Shown here in pieces: positions 33,564 to 45,400 of a stretch of 64,000 nt of DNA. The translations under genes were made by a program, and so were the position numbers. The notes under the pieces are model-generated. The model ran no database searches. It saw nothing but the letters and a program-made list of their open reading frames with translations, and was not told the DNA's origin. Source of the DNA: Cochliopodium minus (taxonomy: Eukaryota > Discosea > Himatismenida > Cochliopodiidae); the NCBI GenBank assembly GCA_024220525.1, contig JAMYWO010000107.1, forward strand, positions 48,335 through 112,334, in the 5' to 3' direction. Positions within the stretch are counted from its first letter, which is position 1; each line of letters opens with the position of its first letter.

Positions 33564-35306
33564 AAGATCTCGACAAGATAAAGATGGATTGGGTGACATA
33601 TTTACTAAACCCGTGCCATTCCCAATCGCTTCATTTGTACTGGCTTCATTGTTGAAATACACATGGTCCAAATTTATCAAAGGTGTAGGCGAAGTGATTC
33701 TTATGTTCCCAAAAAAGTTTCCAATGTTCGTTCCAGAAGGAGCCATTGAACCAGAAAAGTACATATTTCTTAATGAAACAGTTCCAACAGAAGCACCATT
33801 GTAATACCCAATAAATCCTATTTAAACAATAAAAAATTAAAATGATTTTAATATTGAAAGTTTCACCTCCTGAACAAGAAGAAGATTGAGAGAGAGAAGC
33901 TTTAACGTAAATATCACTCATGCTGATAATATCAGTTGTCGACGAATAATGAGTTCTTTATTTATTATTAATTTAAAAAAAGTAAATACCAATTTTTATT
34001 TTTTATTTACCCTATCAAACCTCCTGCTTGATAAGCGGAAATCACATTTACCTTTGGCCCAACATAGAGTTGTGTGACTGAAAAAGTAAAAGAAAATCGT
34101 AGAAAATTAAAAAAAAATTAAAACTTACAATTTAAATTAAAATTCGTGTTTCCAACTAATTTTATTGTTAAAAAAATTATTAGGATCATAAAATTTAATA
34201 AACAAAAATAAATTTTTTTACACAATCCGCCAGTTACTTGGGTGTTTATAATTGTGCCTTGAAGGACACCACTCCTTGTTATTGTCATATTGCTGATTTG
34301 TCCAACTAACCCTCCTTTATTAATCAAACATAAAAAAAAACAATAAACAATTTGAAAAATAATTAAGTAAAGTAACAATACCTGTGAAGGGATTTGTGGT
34401 TTGGAGAATTAGTTGAGATGCATTATTTTGAAATCCCAAGTTATGACAGTTGCTCATCACACCATGACAAATAAGCCCAGCTATCATAATTAAATAAAAG
34501 AAAAATTAAGAATTTGATTTAAAAAAAAACAAAATGTGAAGAATTTAATTTATAAATAAAAATTTGGAGAATTTTAAATATATTAAAAATTACCTATTCC
34601 ACCAAAAGTTTGTTGAGTTCCTATTCCTTTCACCAGCGTATTTTGAATTACACAATTATCCATGTTTCCATAGGAAAAAGATCCAACTTTATTTCAAAAA
34701 ACAATCAATATAATAAGTTAATTATAAAAGTAAATTAATACATAATCCACCAGAAAATGCTACTCCAGTAATTGTATTTGAAAGAGAGGGATCTGTTGTA
34801 TTGAGGGTGATGTTGTAGGCATTTGCATTTGTGCAACTTTCACACAAAGCACCCATTCTTCTTGCAGTTTCGTTACCCACATTGAAGTTCAATAAAATGA
34901 GATTTTTTAGAGTGCATGACATTCCTTCCAATATAATCCCTTTTTATGAATTTTTATTTGAAATTATTAATTATTATTTGTTATAGGAAGTTTCCCTTAA
35001 ACGATTTTTACCATTATTGCTTGTAAAATTAATTATTTTGTTGAATTGTCCATCCAATGTTCCCTGGAAGTTTGTGATATTGCTTACAAAATTAAAATTG
35101 GTACAATCGATAGTTTGATTCAAAGCGTAGTAAACCGTTGTGTTTCTTGTGATCAAATTTTGAAGATCATTGCAGGAAGAAATTATAATGACTGATGAAA
35201 CACATTTTATCAAAAAAATTATCCCCAACAACATTATCTACAATTTTAAATTTTAATTGGTTATTTTCTATATCCAAAAACATTCATTTACCAATCTTAC
35301 AATCAT
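33564..35306 (-). CDS. GLUG-like secreted/surface protein, tandem copy A (3' end missing)
   Basis: Starts at ATG 35306 (MIVRL) spliced to MLLGIIFLIKCVSSV, a signal peptide, then SSCNDLQNLITRNTTVYYAL and short beta-rich repeats, each on its own exon and each ending in a Gly-rich turn before the splice site (GTLDGQFNKIINF, CTLKNLILLNFNVG, LSNTITGVAFSGG). These resemble GLUG/beta-helix repeats of adhesins, with many N-glycosylation sites (NxT/S). The last exon present (33800-33564) matches 37060-36826 of copy B. The Ser/Thr-Pro stalk and membrane anchor of the other copies should follow but lie in the gap. Extracellular adhesion or surface coat is inferred. Confidence 0.75.
35014..35290 (-). repeat. 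Near-identical block shared by 5' ends of copies A and B (mate at 38370-38640)
   Basis: The signal-peptide exon, most of intron 1 and part of the flanking sequence agree nearly base for base between the two places, with only scattered substitutions (for example tgcttac against tgctgac). Copy C matches the same exon less well in its flanks. Confidence 0.8.
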
Positions 35307-35399
35307 TTTTTTTTATATTATATTTCAAAATAAAATTCAATATAATATAATTTAACGAAATTTAATACTTGTTGATTAAATTCACGTTATCAGATTTGA

Positions 35400-36180
35400 A
35401 TTAATTCTAATTCATCTCAGTATCAACATTACTAATTTGTTTATCAAGTTGAGATTTTTTTCTCCAAAGAAAAATTGCAATCAGAATCAAAACAAAAATA
35501 GAAAGACCAACAACTCCCAAAATGATTCCAATAATTGCTCCAATTGGAATTCCTCCTTTACAGTTTGCATTCAAAGATGAAGAAAGAGATACAGAAAGAG
35601 TATTCTGTTGATTATTCACTGTTGATCCAATTTTATCACATTTGTTGTTCACATATGTTGGTTTCACACTCAATTGATTTTTATTAAAATTGAGTTGTTG
35701 AGTACAGTTGTAATTTACCAATGAAATATTCACATTTCCATTTTGAGGTTTTTGATCCAAAACCAAACTTATGTTTCCACTCAATGTAACACATCCTGAA
35801 ACATTTAATGCAGCTCAAAAAATTAAAAATAAAGATTAAGAGAATAAAATAGATAATAAAAAAAAATTTTACTGTTTCTATTGCTTGATGGTGAGATCAA
35901 AATAACAATTGATGTATTTGAAGTTTGATTAAAATTTCCATCAACAAGAATGCTTGATCCATTCAATGTGAGTGTTTCAGTTATTTCCAAATTTCCACCA
36001 ATCACGATTGTTGTTTGATTCAAAGTGATTGTTTGTGAAATGGTTGTTGTGGTGTTTGAAAATAAAGGTGCGTATTTGTATCCCCAATTTTCTCCATTTA
36101 AAACACAAGTGATATTGAAAACTGAAGAATCTACGATTATTCCACTCGTTGGACATTTTTCACAATTTATCACTTTGTAT
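35400..36180 (-). repeat. Near-identical 0.78-kb block shared by copies B and C (mate at 39160-39940)
   Basis: Exons and the intervening intron match almost base for base between 35400-36180 and 39160-39940. The few differences seen include atta/atca near 35430 and 39190, and aatc/aacc near 35484 and 39244. Identity in intron as well as exon points to recent duplication or gene conversion, not selection on protein. Confidence 0.85.
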
Positions 36181-38668
36181 AAACATGGTATTGTTGTTAT
36201 TGATGGAACTAATGTTGGAACTAAGGTAGATGGTTCTGTAGTAGAAGGTTCTATTGTAGGTGTCAATGAAGAAGGAATTAAGGTGGATGGTTCTATTGTA
36301 AAAGGTGTCAACGAAGAAGGTATTAAAGTAGACGGTATAAGGGTGGAAGGTTCTGTAGTAGATGGAGCAGTTGTTGAAGGTATCAGAGTAGAAGGAGTGA
36401 GTGTTGATGGTGTCAGTGTGGAAGGTTCTGTAGTAGATGGTGATAATGTTGAAGGCTCTGTTGTGGAAGGAGTGAGTGTTGATGGTGTCAGTGTTGATGG
36501 TGTCAATGTTGATGGTGGTGTTGTTGAAGGTTCTGTTGTTGATGGAGTGATTGTAGAAGGAGTTATTGTTGATGGTGAAGTTGTTGCTCCTTTTTTAATT
36601 TAAATAAGGAAAAATGAAAAGTTAAAATAATAAATCAATAATAAATACCTTGACAAGTACAAGCTCCAAATGTATAATAATACTCAGATTGTAATGCGTC
36701 ACCTCCCCAAATTTTAGACTAATTTATTTTTGAGAATTATTAAAATTTATTTACAAATGAATAAATATAAATAAAGATTAAAAGAGAAAATTAACCTGAT
36801 CAAAAGTATCGATAATAGTGTTATAAAGATCTCGACAAGATAAAGATGGATTGGGTGACATATTTACTAAACCCGTGCCATTCCCAATCGCTTCATTTGT
36901 ATTGGCTTCATTGTTGAAATACACATTGTCCAAATTTATCAAAGGTGAAGGCGAAGTGATTTTTATATTTCCAAAAATGTTACCAATGTTCGTTCCAGAA
37001 GGAGGAATTGAACCAGAAAAGTACATATTTCTTAATGAAACAGTTCCAACAGAAGCACCATTGTAAAATCCAATTAGTCCTATTGAAACAAAAAAAAAAA
37101 TATTAAAAGTCAAATGATCATCCTAATGATAATAACGTTGATATTATTCTAATGATTAAAAATAAATTACTCACCTCCCGTTTCTGCTGTTGATTGAGAA
37201 ATCGAAGCTTTAACATAAATATCACTCATGATGATGATGTCAGATGATAATGAACAATGAAATCTTTGAGGATTCAAGTAGTATAAATACTAAATAATAA
37301 TTGTTATTTTTATTTTTACCCTATCAAACCTCCCACTTGACAAATAGAAATTACATTAACTTTTGGCCCAACATAGAGTTGTGTGACTATTAGTGTAAAG
37401 AAAAACAAATTTTCCATCACTTTTTTAATATCAACAAATTTTAAACTTACAATTCAAATGTGATTCTGTAAATCCTACTGAAAATGTTATTATAAATGAG
37501 AAATTAAAGAAAAATAAAAAATAGTTCTTACATAAACCAGCCACTCTAAACTGGGTACTTATTATCGTACCTTGAAGGACACCACTTTTGGTAATAGTTG
37601 CATTATTCACTTGTCCAATTAACCCTCCTTTATTTATAAAACATAAAAAAATATTGTTTAAAATAAATTAGAATAAAGTAACAATACCTGTGAAGGGATT
37701 TGTGGTTTGGAGGATTATTTGGGATGCATTATTTTGAAATCCCAAGTTATGACAATTACTCATAACACCATGACAAAAAATTCCAACTTTTAAAATTCAA
37801 GTTGTTGAAAAATCTTTTTAATTAAAAAAAAAAATCACTTTACCAATTCCTCCGACACTTTGATTTCCTGTACCATTTACCTTTGTATTTTGAGAAACAC
37901 AATTATCAATTACTCCGCCACTATTGAAATCTCCGACTATTTAAATGAAACATAATTAGTTTATTAATTATTTAAGAAAGAGAATACCTATCCCCCCAGA
38001 AAATCCTTGACCAATGATCGTATTTGAAAGAGAAGGATCTGTTGTATTCAGCGTAATATTGTAAATATTGGAACCTGCGCATTCTCCACATAATGCACCC
38101 ATTCTTCTTGATGTTCCATCTCCAACATTGAAGTTCAATAAAATGAGATTTTTTAATGTGCAAGATATACAATTGGATGATCCCTAAATTTAACAAATAT
38201 TTTATAATGACAATTAGTTTGTAAAAATGATAGAAACAACGTAAGGTAAATTTTCATTATTATGCGAATCACTATACACTGTATGTAAATATGAATATAA
38301 GAAGGTATTTAAAAAATGTAAGATATATATTATTTATTTTTGTTTTATTCAACGAATTGAAAAATAACCTCCATCGCTCGTAAAATTAATTATTTTGTTA
38401 AATTGTCCATCCAATGTTCCCTTGAAGTTTGTGATATTGCTGACAAAATTAAAATTGGTACAATCGATAGTTTGATTCAAAGCGTAGTAAACCGTTGTGT
38501 TTCTTGTGATCAAATTTTGAAGATCATTGCAGGAAGAAATTATAATGACTGATGAAACACATTTTATCAAAAAAATTATCCCCAACAACATTATCTGCAA
38601 TTTTAAATTTTAATTGGTTGTTTTCTATATCCAAAAAAACATTCATTTACCAATCTTGATGAAAACAT
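35407..38668 (-). CDS. GLUG-like type I surface protein with Ser/Thr-Pro stalk, tandem copy B
   Basis: Start ATG at 38668 (MFSSRL) spliced to the signal peptide MLLGIIFLIKCVSSV; stop at 35407-35409. About a dozen exons. The N-terminal half is beta-helix-like GLUG repeats. A stalk of roughly 30 tetra/pentapeptides of the type TPSTLTPSTTEPSTLIPS (36205-36590) follows, likely heavily O-glycosylated. Then a Cys-containing beta domain (NCEKCPTSGIIVDSSVFNIT, TITLNQTTIVIGGNLEITET), and finally a membrane helix, IPIGAIIGIILGVVGLSIFV, with a short basic tail WRKKSQLDKQ. The layout is that of a type I cell-surface adhesin or coat protein. The 5' part is nearly identical to copy A and the 3' part to copy C. 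Confidence 0.82.
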
Positions 38669-39166
38669 TTTTTTTTTAATTTCAAACGAGGATATATAAA
38701 TAAAATATTTAAATATTTAAAAATCAGTAATTGATTAGATTTTTTTTTTTCATTTACCTCTTAATGAAATGTAATTCAGTATTTTCAAACCCTTCATGAA
38801 GAACAAGTTTATTCAAAATTTTGTAATTAAATCTTCCTTTAAATCCCCAATAGTGAATTTACATTACTTTACATATCCCATTTGGTTTCTTCGAGAAACA
38901 CTTTTTGTAGGAAAGCCAAGATGATCATTGGTTCAAATTTTTACCATGAAAACAACTCATTGCCAAAAAACAAAAAATATCACCTTTGTTTACCAAGATG
39001 CAGACGATTGATTTCAACACAACATACCCCCACCAAATCTTACACTAAATTTTTGAACTCAAAATCAAACAACCAATAACTACAAAAATTGGAATTCAAA
39101 AATTATTATTTCCAATGATTTTATTTGTGATGAAAAAACAAGGAGATATTGTAAATTGGATATTTC
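38669..39166. other. Spacer between tandem surface-protein copies B and C
   Basis: About 500 AT-rich bases, against only 100 between copies A and B. It should hold the copy B promoter and copy C 3' end. A short plus-strand open frame at 38882-39079 has no recognisable features and is not counted as a gene. Confidence 0.55.
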
Positions 39167-42073
39167 TTAGTTCATCTCGGTATCAACATCACTAATTTGT
39201 TTATCAAGTTGAGATTTTTTTCTCCAAAGAAAAATTGCAATCAGAACCAAAACAAAAATAGAAAGACCAACAACTCCCAAAATGATTCCAATAATTGCTC
39301 CAATTGGAATTCCTCCTTTACAGTTTGCATTCAAAGATGAAGAAAGAGATACAGAAAGAGTATTCTGTTGATTATTCACTGTTGATCCAATTTTATCACA
39401 TTTGTTGTTCACATATGTTGGTTTCACACTCAATTGATTTTTATTAAAATTGAGTTGTTGAGTACAGTTGTAATTTACCAATGAAATATTCACATTTCCA
39501 TTTTGAGGTTTTTGATCCAAAACCAAACTTATGTTTCCACTCAATGTAACACATCCTGAAACATTTAATGCAGCTCAAAAAATTAAAAATAAAGATTAAG
39601 AGAATAAAATAGATAATAAAAAAAAATTTTACTGTTTCTATTGCTTGATGGTGAGATCAAAATAACAATTGATGTATTTGAAGTTTGATTAAAATTTCCA
39701 TCAACAAGAATGCTTGATCCATTCAATGTGAGTGTTTCAGTTATTTCCAAATTTCCACCAATCACGATTGTTGTTTGATTCAAAGTGATTGTTTGTGAAA
39801 TGGTTGTTGTGGTGTTTGAAAATAAAGGTGCGTATTTGTATCCCCAATTTTCTCCATTTAAAACACAAGTGATATTGAAAACTGAAGAATCTACGATTAT
39901 TCCACTCGTTGGACATTTTTCACAATTTATCACTTGGTATAAACATGGTATTGTTGTTATTGATGGAACTAATGTTGGAACTAAAGTGGATGGTTCTATA
40001 GTAGAAGGTTCTATTGTAGGTGTCAATGAAGAAGGAATTATAGTTGAGGGTGTCAGAGTAGAAGGTTCTATTGTTGATGGTGTTGATGTTGATGGTTGAA
40101 GAGTAGACGGTATCAATGTTGAGGGTTCTGTTGTGGAAGGGGTCAACGTTGAAGGTGCCGTAGTGGAGGGTGCCGTAGTGGAGGGTGCCGTAGTAGAAGG
40201 TACTGTAGTAGAAGGTGTATTTGTTATTAATGATAAAAAAAAAAAAATCAATTTACTTGGACAAGTGTTAACTCCATATGAATAATAATATTCTGAAAGT
40301 AAAGAGTCGCCTCCCCAAATATTAATCTAAAAAATTTTCGGTTAACAAATTTGTTATAAGATTTAAAAAATCACCTGATCAAAATTTGAAAGAACAACGT
40401 TGTATAGGTCAACACACGACAAAGAAGTGTCATTTAAACTATTTATAATACTTGGATCGTTTCCAAAAGCTCCAAAAGTATTAGTTTGATTGTTGAAATA
40501 CACATTGTTCAAAACTAAGGAAGAATTTGGAGAATCGATATCTGTATTTCCAATCAAGTTTCCAATAAATGATCCGGTTATTTGCAAATAACCAGAAAAA
40601 TACATGTTATTCATTGAAATATTAGTTTCTGGTCCTTGAAGCAATCCAATTAATCCTAATTAATGTTAACATAAAAGATATCAAATATTGAATTAACTCA
40701 TCGTTTACCCCCTGAATTGGTCGAAGGCAAAGTTCTAGAAATAGTAGCTTTGACATAAATGTCGCTCATATAAACATAATCAGTCAATGTGGACGAATAA
40801 TGAAGCCTAATTGAAAATTTTATATTTAAAAAAAAAAAAGGAAGAAATATAATCTACCCTATTACTCCTCCTACACTTGAACCCATAATCTTTACATTTT
40901 TTCCAACATATAACTGAGTCACTGAAGAAAAACAAAAGTAAGGTTTTGAACAAAAAAATTTTTAAAATTTACAATTCATCCCATAAAAAGATTCACCAAC
41001 TAGAGATTTATTAATAAAATTAATTAAAATATTTTTAATCATTACACAAAGCTGCTGTTTCTGCCAAAGTATTAAAGATTGTGCCTTGAAGTACACCACT
41101 CCTTGTCACTACTATATTGGCACTTTGACCCACTAATCCGCCTGGTGAATATAAGTTTTGATTTTATTGAATTTAATTTTAATTCTAAAATAAAACTTGC
41201 CAGTAAAAGGATTATTTGCTTGGATAATTATTTGAGAAGCATTATTTTGAAATCCCAAATTATGACAGTTGCTGATTGTGCCAGGGAACATTAATCCAGC
41301 TCACATATCATAGGTTAAATAATCAAAAAAAAAATTCAAAAATATTTTACCAAATCCTCCAACATTCTGTCCTCCCATAACTCCATTAACTAATGTATTT
41401 TGAGCAATACAACTATCTATAATTCCACTCATAGATCCGACTATATAAAAGGTAATAAAGATTAACAAGAAAAAAATAATTTATACCTATTCCTCCAAGA
41501 TATCCTATGCCTGATACATAATTCGAAAGAGAGGGATCTGTTGTATTCAAAGTGATATTGTAAATATTGGCATTTGAACATGTTCCACATAATGATCCCA
41601 CAAATTGTGATGATCCATCTCCAACATTGAAGTCCAATAAAATGATATTTTTTAATGTGCAAGATGTTCCACTGAATATTACCCCTTTGAATAATTTCAA
41701 ATAATATGAAAATTATCTTATAAATATTTTTATACGTTTTTTTATCCCTTAAAGAACAATTATTTTGATTTTTACCATTATTGCTTGTAAAATTGATGAT
41801 TTTGTTAAATTGTCCATCCAATGTTCCCTGGAAGTTTGTGATATTGCTGATAAAATTAAAATTGGTACAATCGATAGTTTGATTCAAAGAGTAGTAAACT
41901 GTGGTATTTCCTGTGATCAAATTTTGAAGATCATTGCAGGAAGAAATTATAATGACTGATGAAACACATTTTATCAAAAAAATTATCCCCAACAACATTA
42001 TCTACATCAAAAATTTAAAGTCAAAAAGTATTAGACTAATCTATCCAAATCTATTTACCATTTTGTTCAACAT
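39167..42073 (-). CDS. GLUG-like type I surface protein with Ser/Thr-Pro stalk, tandem copy C
   Basis: Start ATG at 42073 (MLNKM) spliced to the same signal peptide as copies A and B; stop at 39167-39169. It has the same layout as copy B: GLUG-like repeats on separate exons, a Ser/Thr-Pro stalk, the NCEKCPTSG Cys domain and the GAIIGIILGVVGLSIFVL membrane helix. The N-terminal repeats are clearly diverged from copy B, while the last 780 bases are almost identical. The stalk (39970-40215) is about 40% shorter than in copy B, with its own repeat order (TVPSTTAPSTTAPSTTAPST). Confidence 0.82.
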
Positions 42074-42165
42074 TTTTTTAAATTTTTCAATCAAATAAGC
42101 AAATTTACTACACTCTTTAGAAATTTCATTTTTGAAATTATCGATTTAAAATAATTCGCTAAATT

Positions 42166-42203
42166 TTCGAGTTAATTCTAATTTATTTCGGTTTCAATAT
42201 TCC
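42166..42203 (-). pseudogene. Relic 3' end of a fourth surface-protein copy
   Basis: On the minus strand the sequence reads NIETEIN then TAG, followed by the same post-stop bases as copies A-C, whose last residues are NVDTEMN then TAG. It sits just upstream of copy C, where the end of a preceding tandem copy would be expected. The body of that copy is gone. Confidence 0.6.
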
Positions 42204-42414
42204 TTGCTCAGAATCTCCCATTGGTTTTAATTTTGGATCCAAGATATCGAAAAGCAGTAGCTAACATCTGATGAAAAAAACACACTGAACCAGGATAGTG
42301 ACAATATGACTTATACGTAAATCAAATTTTATAAAACATTTCCCATAAAGTGAAATAAAAATTTAAATGAAAAAAATTTAATTTTTTTAACAGTGTGATT
42401 TTGAATCCTTCCGA
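42204..42414. other. Spacer between the surface-protein array and the helicase gene
   Basis: About 210 bases of AT-rich sequence with no gene-like signal. It marks the boundary of the tandem array. Confidence 0.5.
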
Positions 42415-45400
42415 TCAATTCTGAGAAGGATAAATAATAAATAGAATGGAAGAGTCACCCTTCAAAATCTCGGTAGTTCTGTGATCGAGGTAACCACGAA
42501 GAAGCTTGATGGATAATCTAAAGTTAGATTGATAAGGAGAAGACAAGTAAATGAAACGATCAGAATCACGTTTTTTCTCGAACACAATTTCGTAAGAGTA
42601 ATTCAATTCATCGAAGCGAACGAAGTGATCGAAAACTTCGACGGAGATCTTGATCTGGATGAACTCCATGTTGGGTGCGATGATGACGGAGATGGGAGGC
42701 AAAGAATTCTTTTGGCCAATGATGAGAGGATGATGAGAATTGTTTCCTTGAAAGAATAAAAAATTAAAAACATTTAAATTCAAAATTAAAAAATAAAAAA
42801 AATTTTGAATTTTTAAATTTTGGAAATCAAAAAAAAATATATAAATTGAAAAAATACCCAAATTGAGAGAATAGATACACTCGGTTGGGAAATATGGAGA
42901 AGAATGAGGTTTGAAGGTAACTTTGTTGTTATTGTTGGAGTCGTCCTCGTTGGGCTTGTTGGGGAGGTAGAGAGGGTTGTGGGAAGAGGAGGACTTGTTG
43001 AAGCCAGAGACAAAGTTAAAGTTGTTGATCTCATTGTTGTTGACAGGGTTGTTGAGCATCTTGGGGGACAAAAAGGAGTGGCCCAAAAGGGGGGTAGAGT
43101 TGTCGATGAGAGAGGAGAGGTTGGATCCGCTGGTCTTTTTGGATGAAGGGGCGGAATCCACACCGAGGCTGATAGAGAGACCGTTGTTGATGCTGAGGGA
43201 GAGGTTCCCGTTCTGACTTCCGAAACCGGGGATGTTCTCCTTGCTGCTCTTCTTGGAGTGGATGCTCTCGAGGTTGGTATTGATGTTGTTGTTGTTGTTG
43301 CTGTTGATGTTGTTGTTGTTAGGCAAATTCTCACCAGAAGATTGCTTGTTTCTGCTTGCTTGTTTTTGCTGTTGTTGAGATTGTTGAGAATGAAGTTGTT
43401 CAACGACGAGCTTAGGAACAATGTTGAGAGAAGAAGGAGTTTTGTTCAACTTTTGGGTGGTAGGAGTACTATTTTGTTGTTGTTGAGTGGTGGTAGGCTC
43501 GACCACTTTTTCTTGGGGAGGAGGTGTTTTCCCGAGGTTTGGCACCTTTATTTCGGGCAAAGTCTCGAGGGGCAGATCTTTGGTCTCTCTTTCCTTGAAG
43601 TATTCTTCGTTGAGTTCCTTCCCGTTGTAGTTTCCGTTCTTTTTACACTCGTCGATGATCTTTTTCCAGTTTTCGTCTTGGCACAAAATGTAGGGATCTC
43701 CAACGAACACCAACATCATGCAAGCTCTAAACAGTAAGATCAATAAAAACAAAAATAAATAAATAATAAAAAATTAAATAAATGTAAATAAAATAAGAAA
43801 AACAAAAAAAAATAAAATAAAATTATAAAATAAAATAAAAACAAAAGAAAAATAAATAAAAATATTAAACAATAACATATTAAAAATTAATTTAAAACAT
43901 TTTAATTCACCTTGTAATGGAAGTGTTTATTCTTTTGATGTTCTTAAGAAAACCGAGCCCAAAGTGTTGGTCATTGTTGAGATGCCTCTTGGAACTTCTG
44001 ACAGTGGATATGATGAGGATCTTTTTTTCGTGACCTTGGAACTCCTCCACTGAGCCCACTTTCACATCACCATATCCCTTTTCTCTTTGTAATCTCAAAT
44101 AGTCTCTGATCTTTTTGGTTTGTTTGAAAAAGGGAGTGATGACACCTAATTACAAAAAAGTAAATCAATGAATAAATTTTGAAATGTAAAATACAAAATT
44201 TGAATTGAAATAAAAAATAAAATGAATAAAATAACATTTATAAAATAAATAAAAATAAAAAATATCAAATGATACCAATGTCCTTTGGATCCACTCCTTG
44301 ATTTTCTACGAGATAGTCTATTTGAATGTACACACTCTTTATTTCCTCGATGTTGAAAAAGGAAGGAGAACCTTTCTCCCTCTCATCAACTCCTTCCACA
44401 GCGAAAAAATAAATTGGAAAACTAGGTGTGACGTTATAAGAAAAGTCAAAGGCAGGAATATCTTCGTCATCAAAGTTGGCTTGAGGTTTGATTTTTCCAT
44501 CTAAGAAAAAATTAAAAAGTTTTATAAAAATAAAATCAAATAAAAATGAAAATTAAAAAAATTGAAAAATTTTTTACCATAAAAGAGATCAGAACTCAAT
44601 TTACATATTGCATGATGTGATCTGTAGTTGTTAGTCAAGTGTACCCCACAAATTCCCGATTGTCTATATTGGCCGTATTTGAGGTATAATCTTTCCATCA
44701 ACGAGTGATCGAGTTTGTGGTTGATGGCACTTTTAGAGTGCAAATGAGGACCTAATATAAAATAATTAACCAAAAAGTATTTAAAAAAAAATGAAAATAA
44801 AAAAACCATTATTTATTTTCTCAGTATTTAAATATTTTTTTTTAAATCAATTACCTAACTGTTTTGGATCTCCAGCCAAAACTACGACAGTTCCCTTGTG
44901 TTTGTTGTTAGGAACGCTGGCAAGAGACAAGGGGATGTTGATTTCGGCTTCCATCAACTGAGCAGCCTCATCAATGAGAATATGAGTGAAATATTGGTTT
45001 GGGAAACCTATACCAACTAGTTGACCCGCATTCATGCAAGTGGTAGCTATGATTTTGTATTTCAAGAGATCTTGTTTATCAGGGATGAAGAATAGATTGT
45101 CTCTTCTGATTGTGTAGTCCAAGATGTGAGGAAACTCAAATTTCAGCCCAAAGAAGTTGGCAAACGCAGAAAACAACCTGAACATTTCTTTGTTGGAGAT
45201 CCCAAATTCGATCAAAGACGAAACGATCTTATTAACTGCATTATTTGTAGGAGCACAAATCAAAATCTTTGCATTTTTCTATTTTTTTAAGAAAAAAAGA
45301 TAAGTATAATCTAAATGAAATAATTTCATTACTTCTCTTGTGTAAATTTGTTTGATTATTTCAATCAGAGTTCTACTCTTTCCAGTACCAAAAGGACCAA

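Noticed and set aside
36025-36603. Plus-strand Val/Gly/Asp repeat frame opposite the Ser/Thr-Pro stalk
   Set aside because: It is a shadow of the stalk repeats of surface protein copy B; the minus-strand reading links to signal peptide, Cys domain and membrane anchor.
38882-39079. Small plus-strand frame between surface-protein copies B and C
   Set aside because: 65 residues with no domain, no matching spacer in the A/B interval and composition like the noncoding background.
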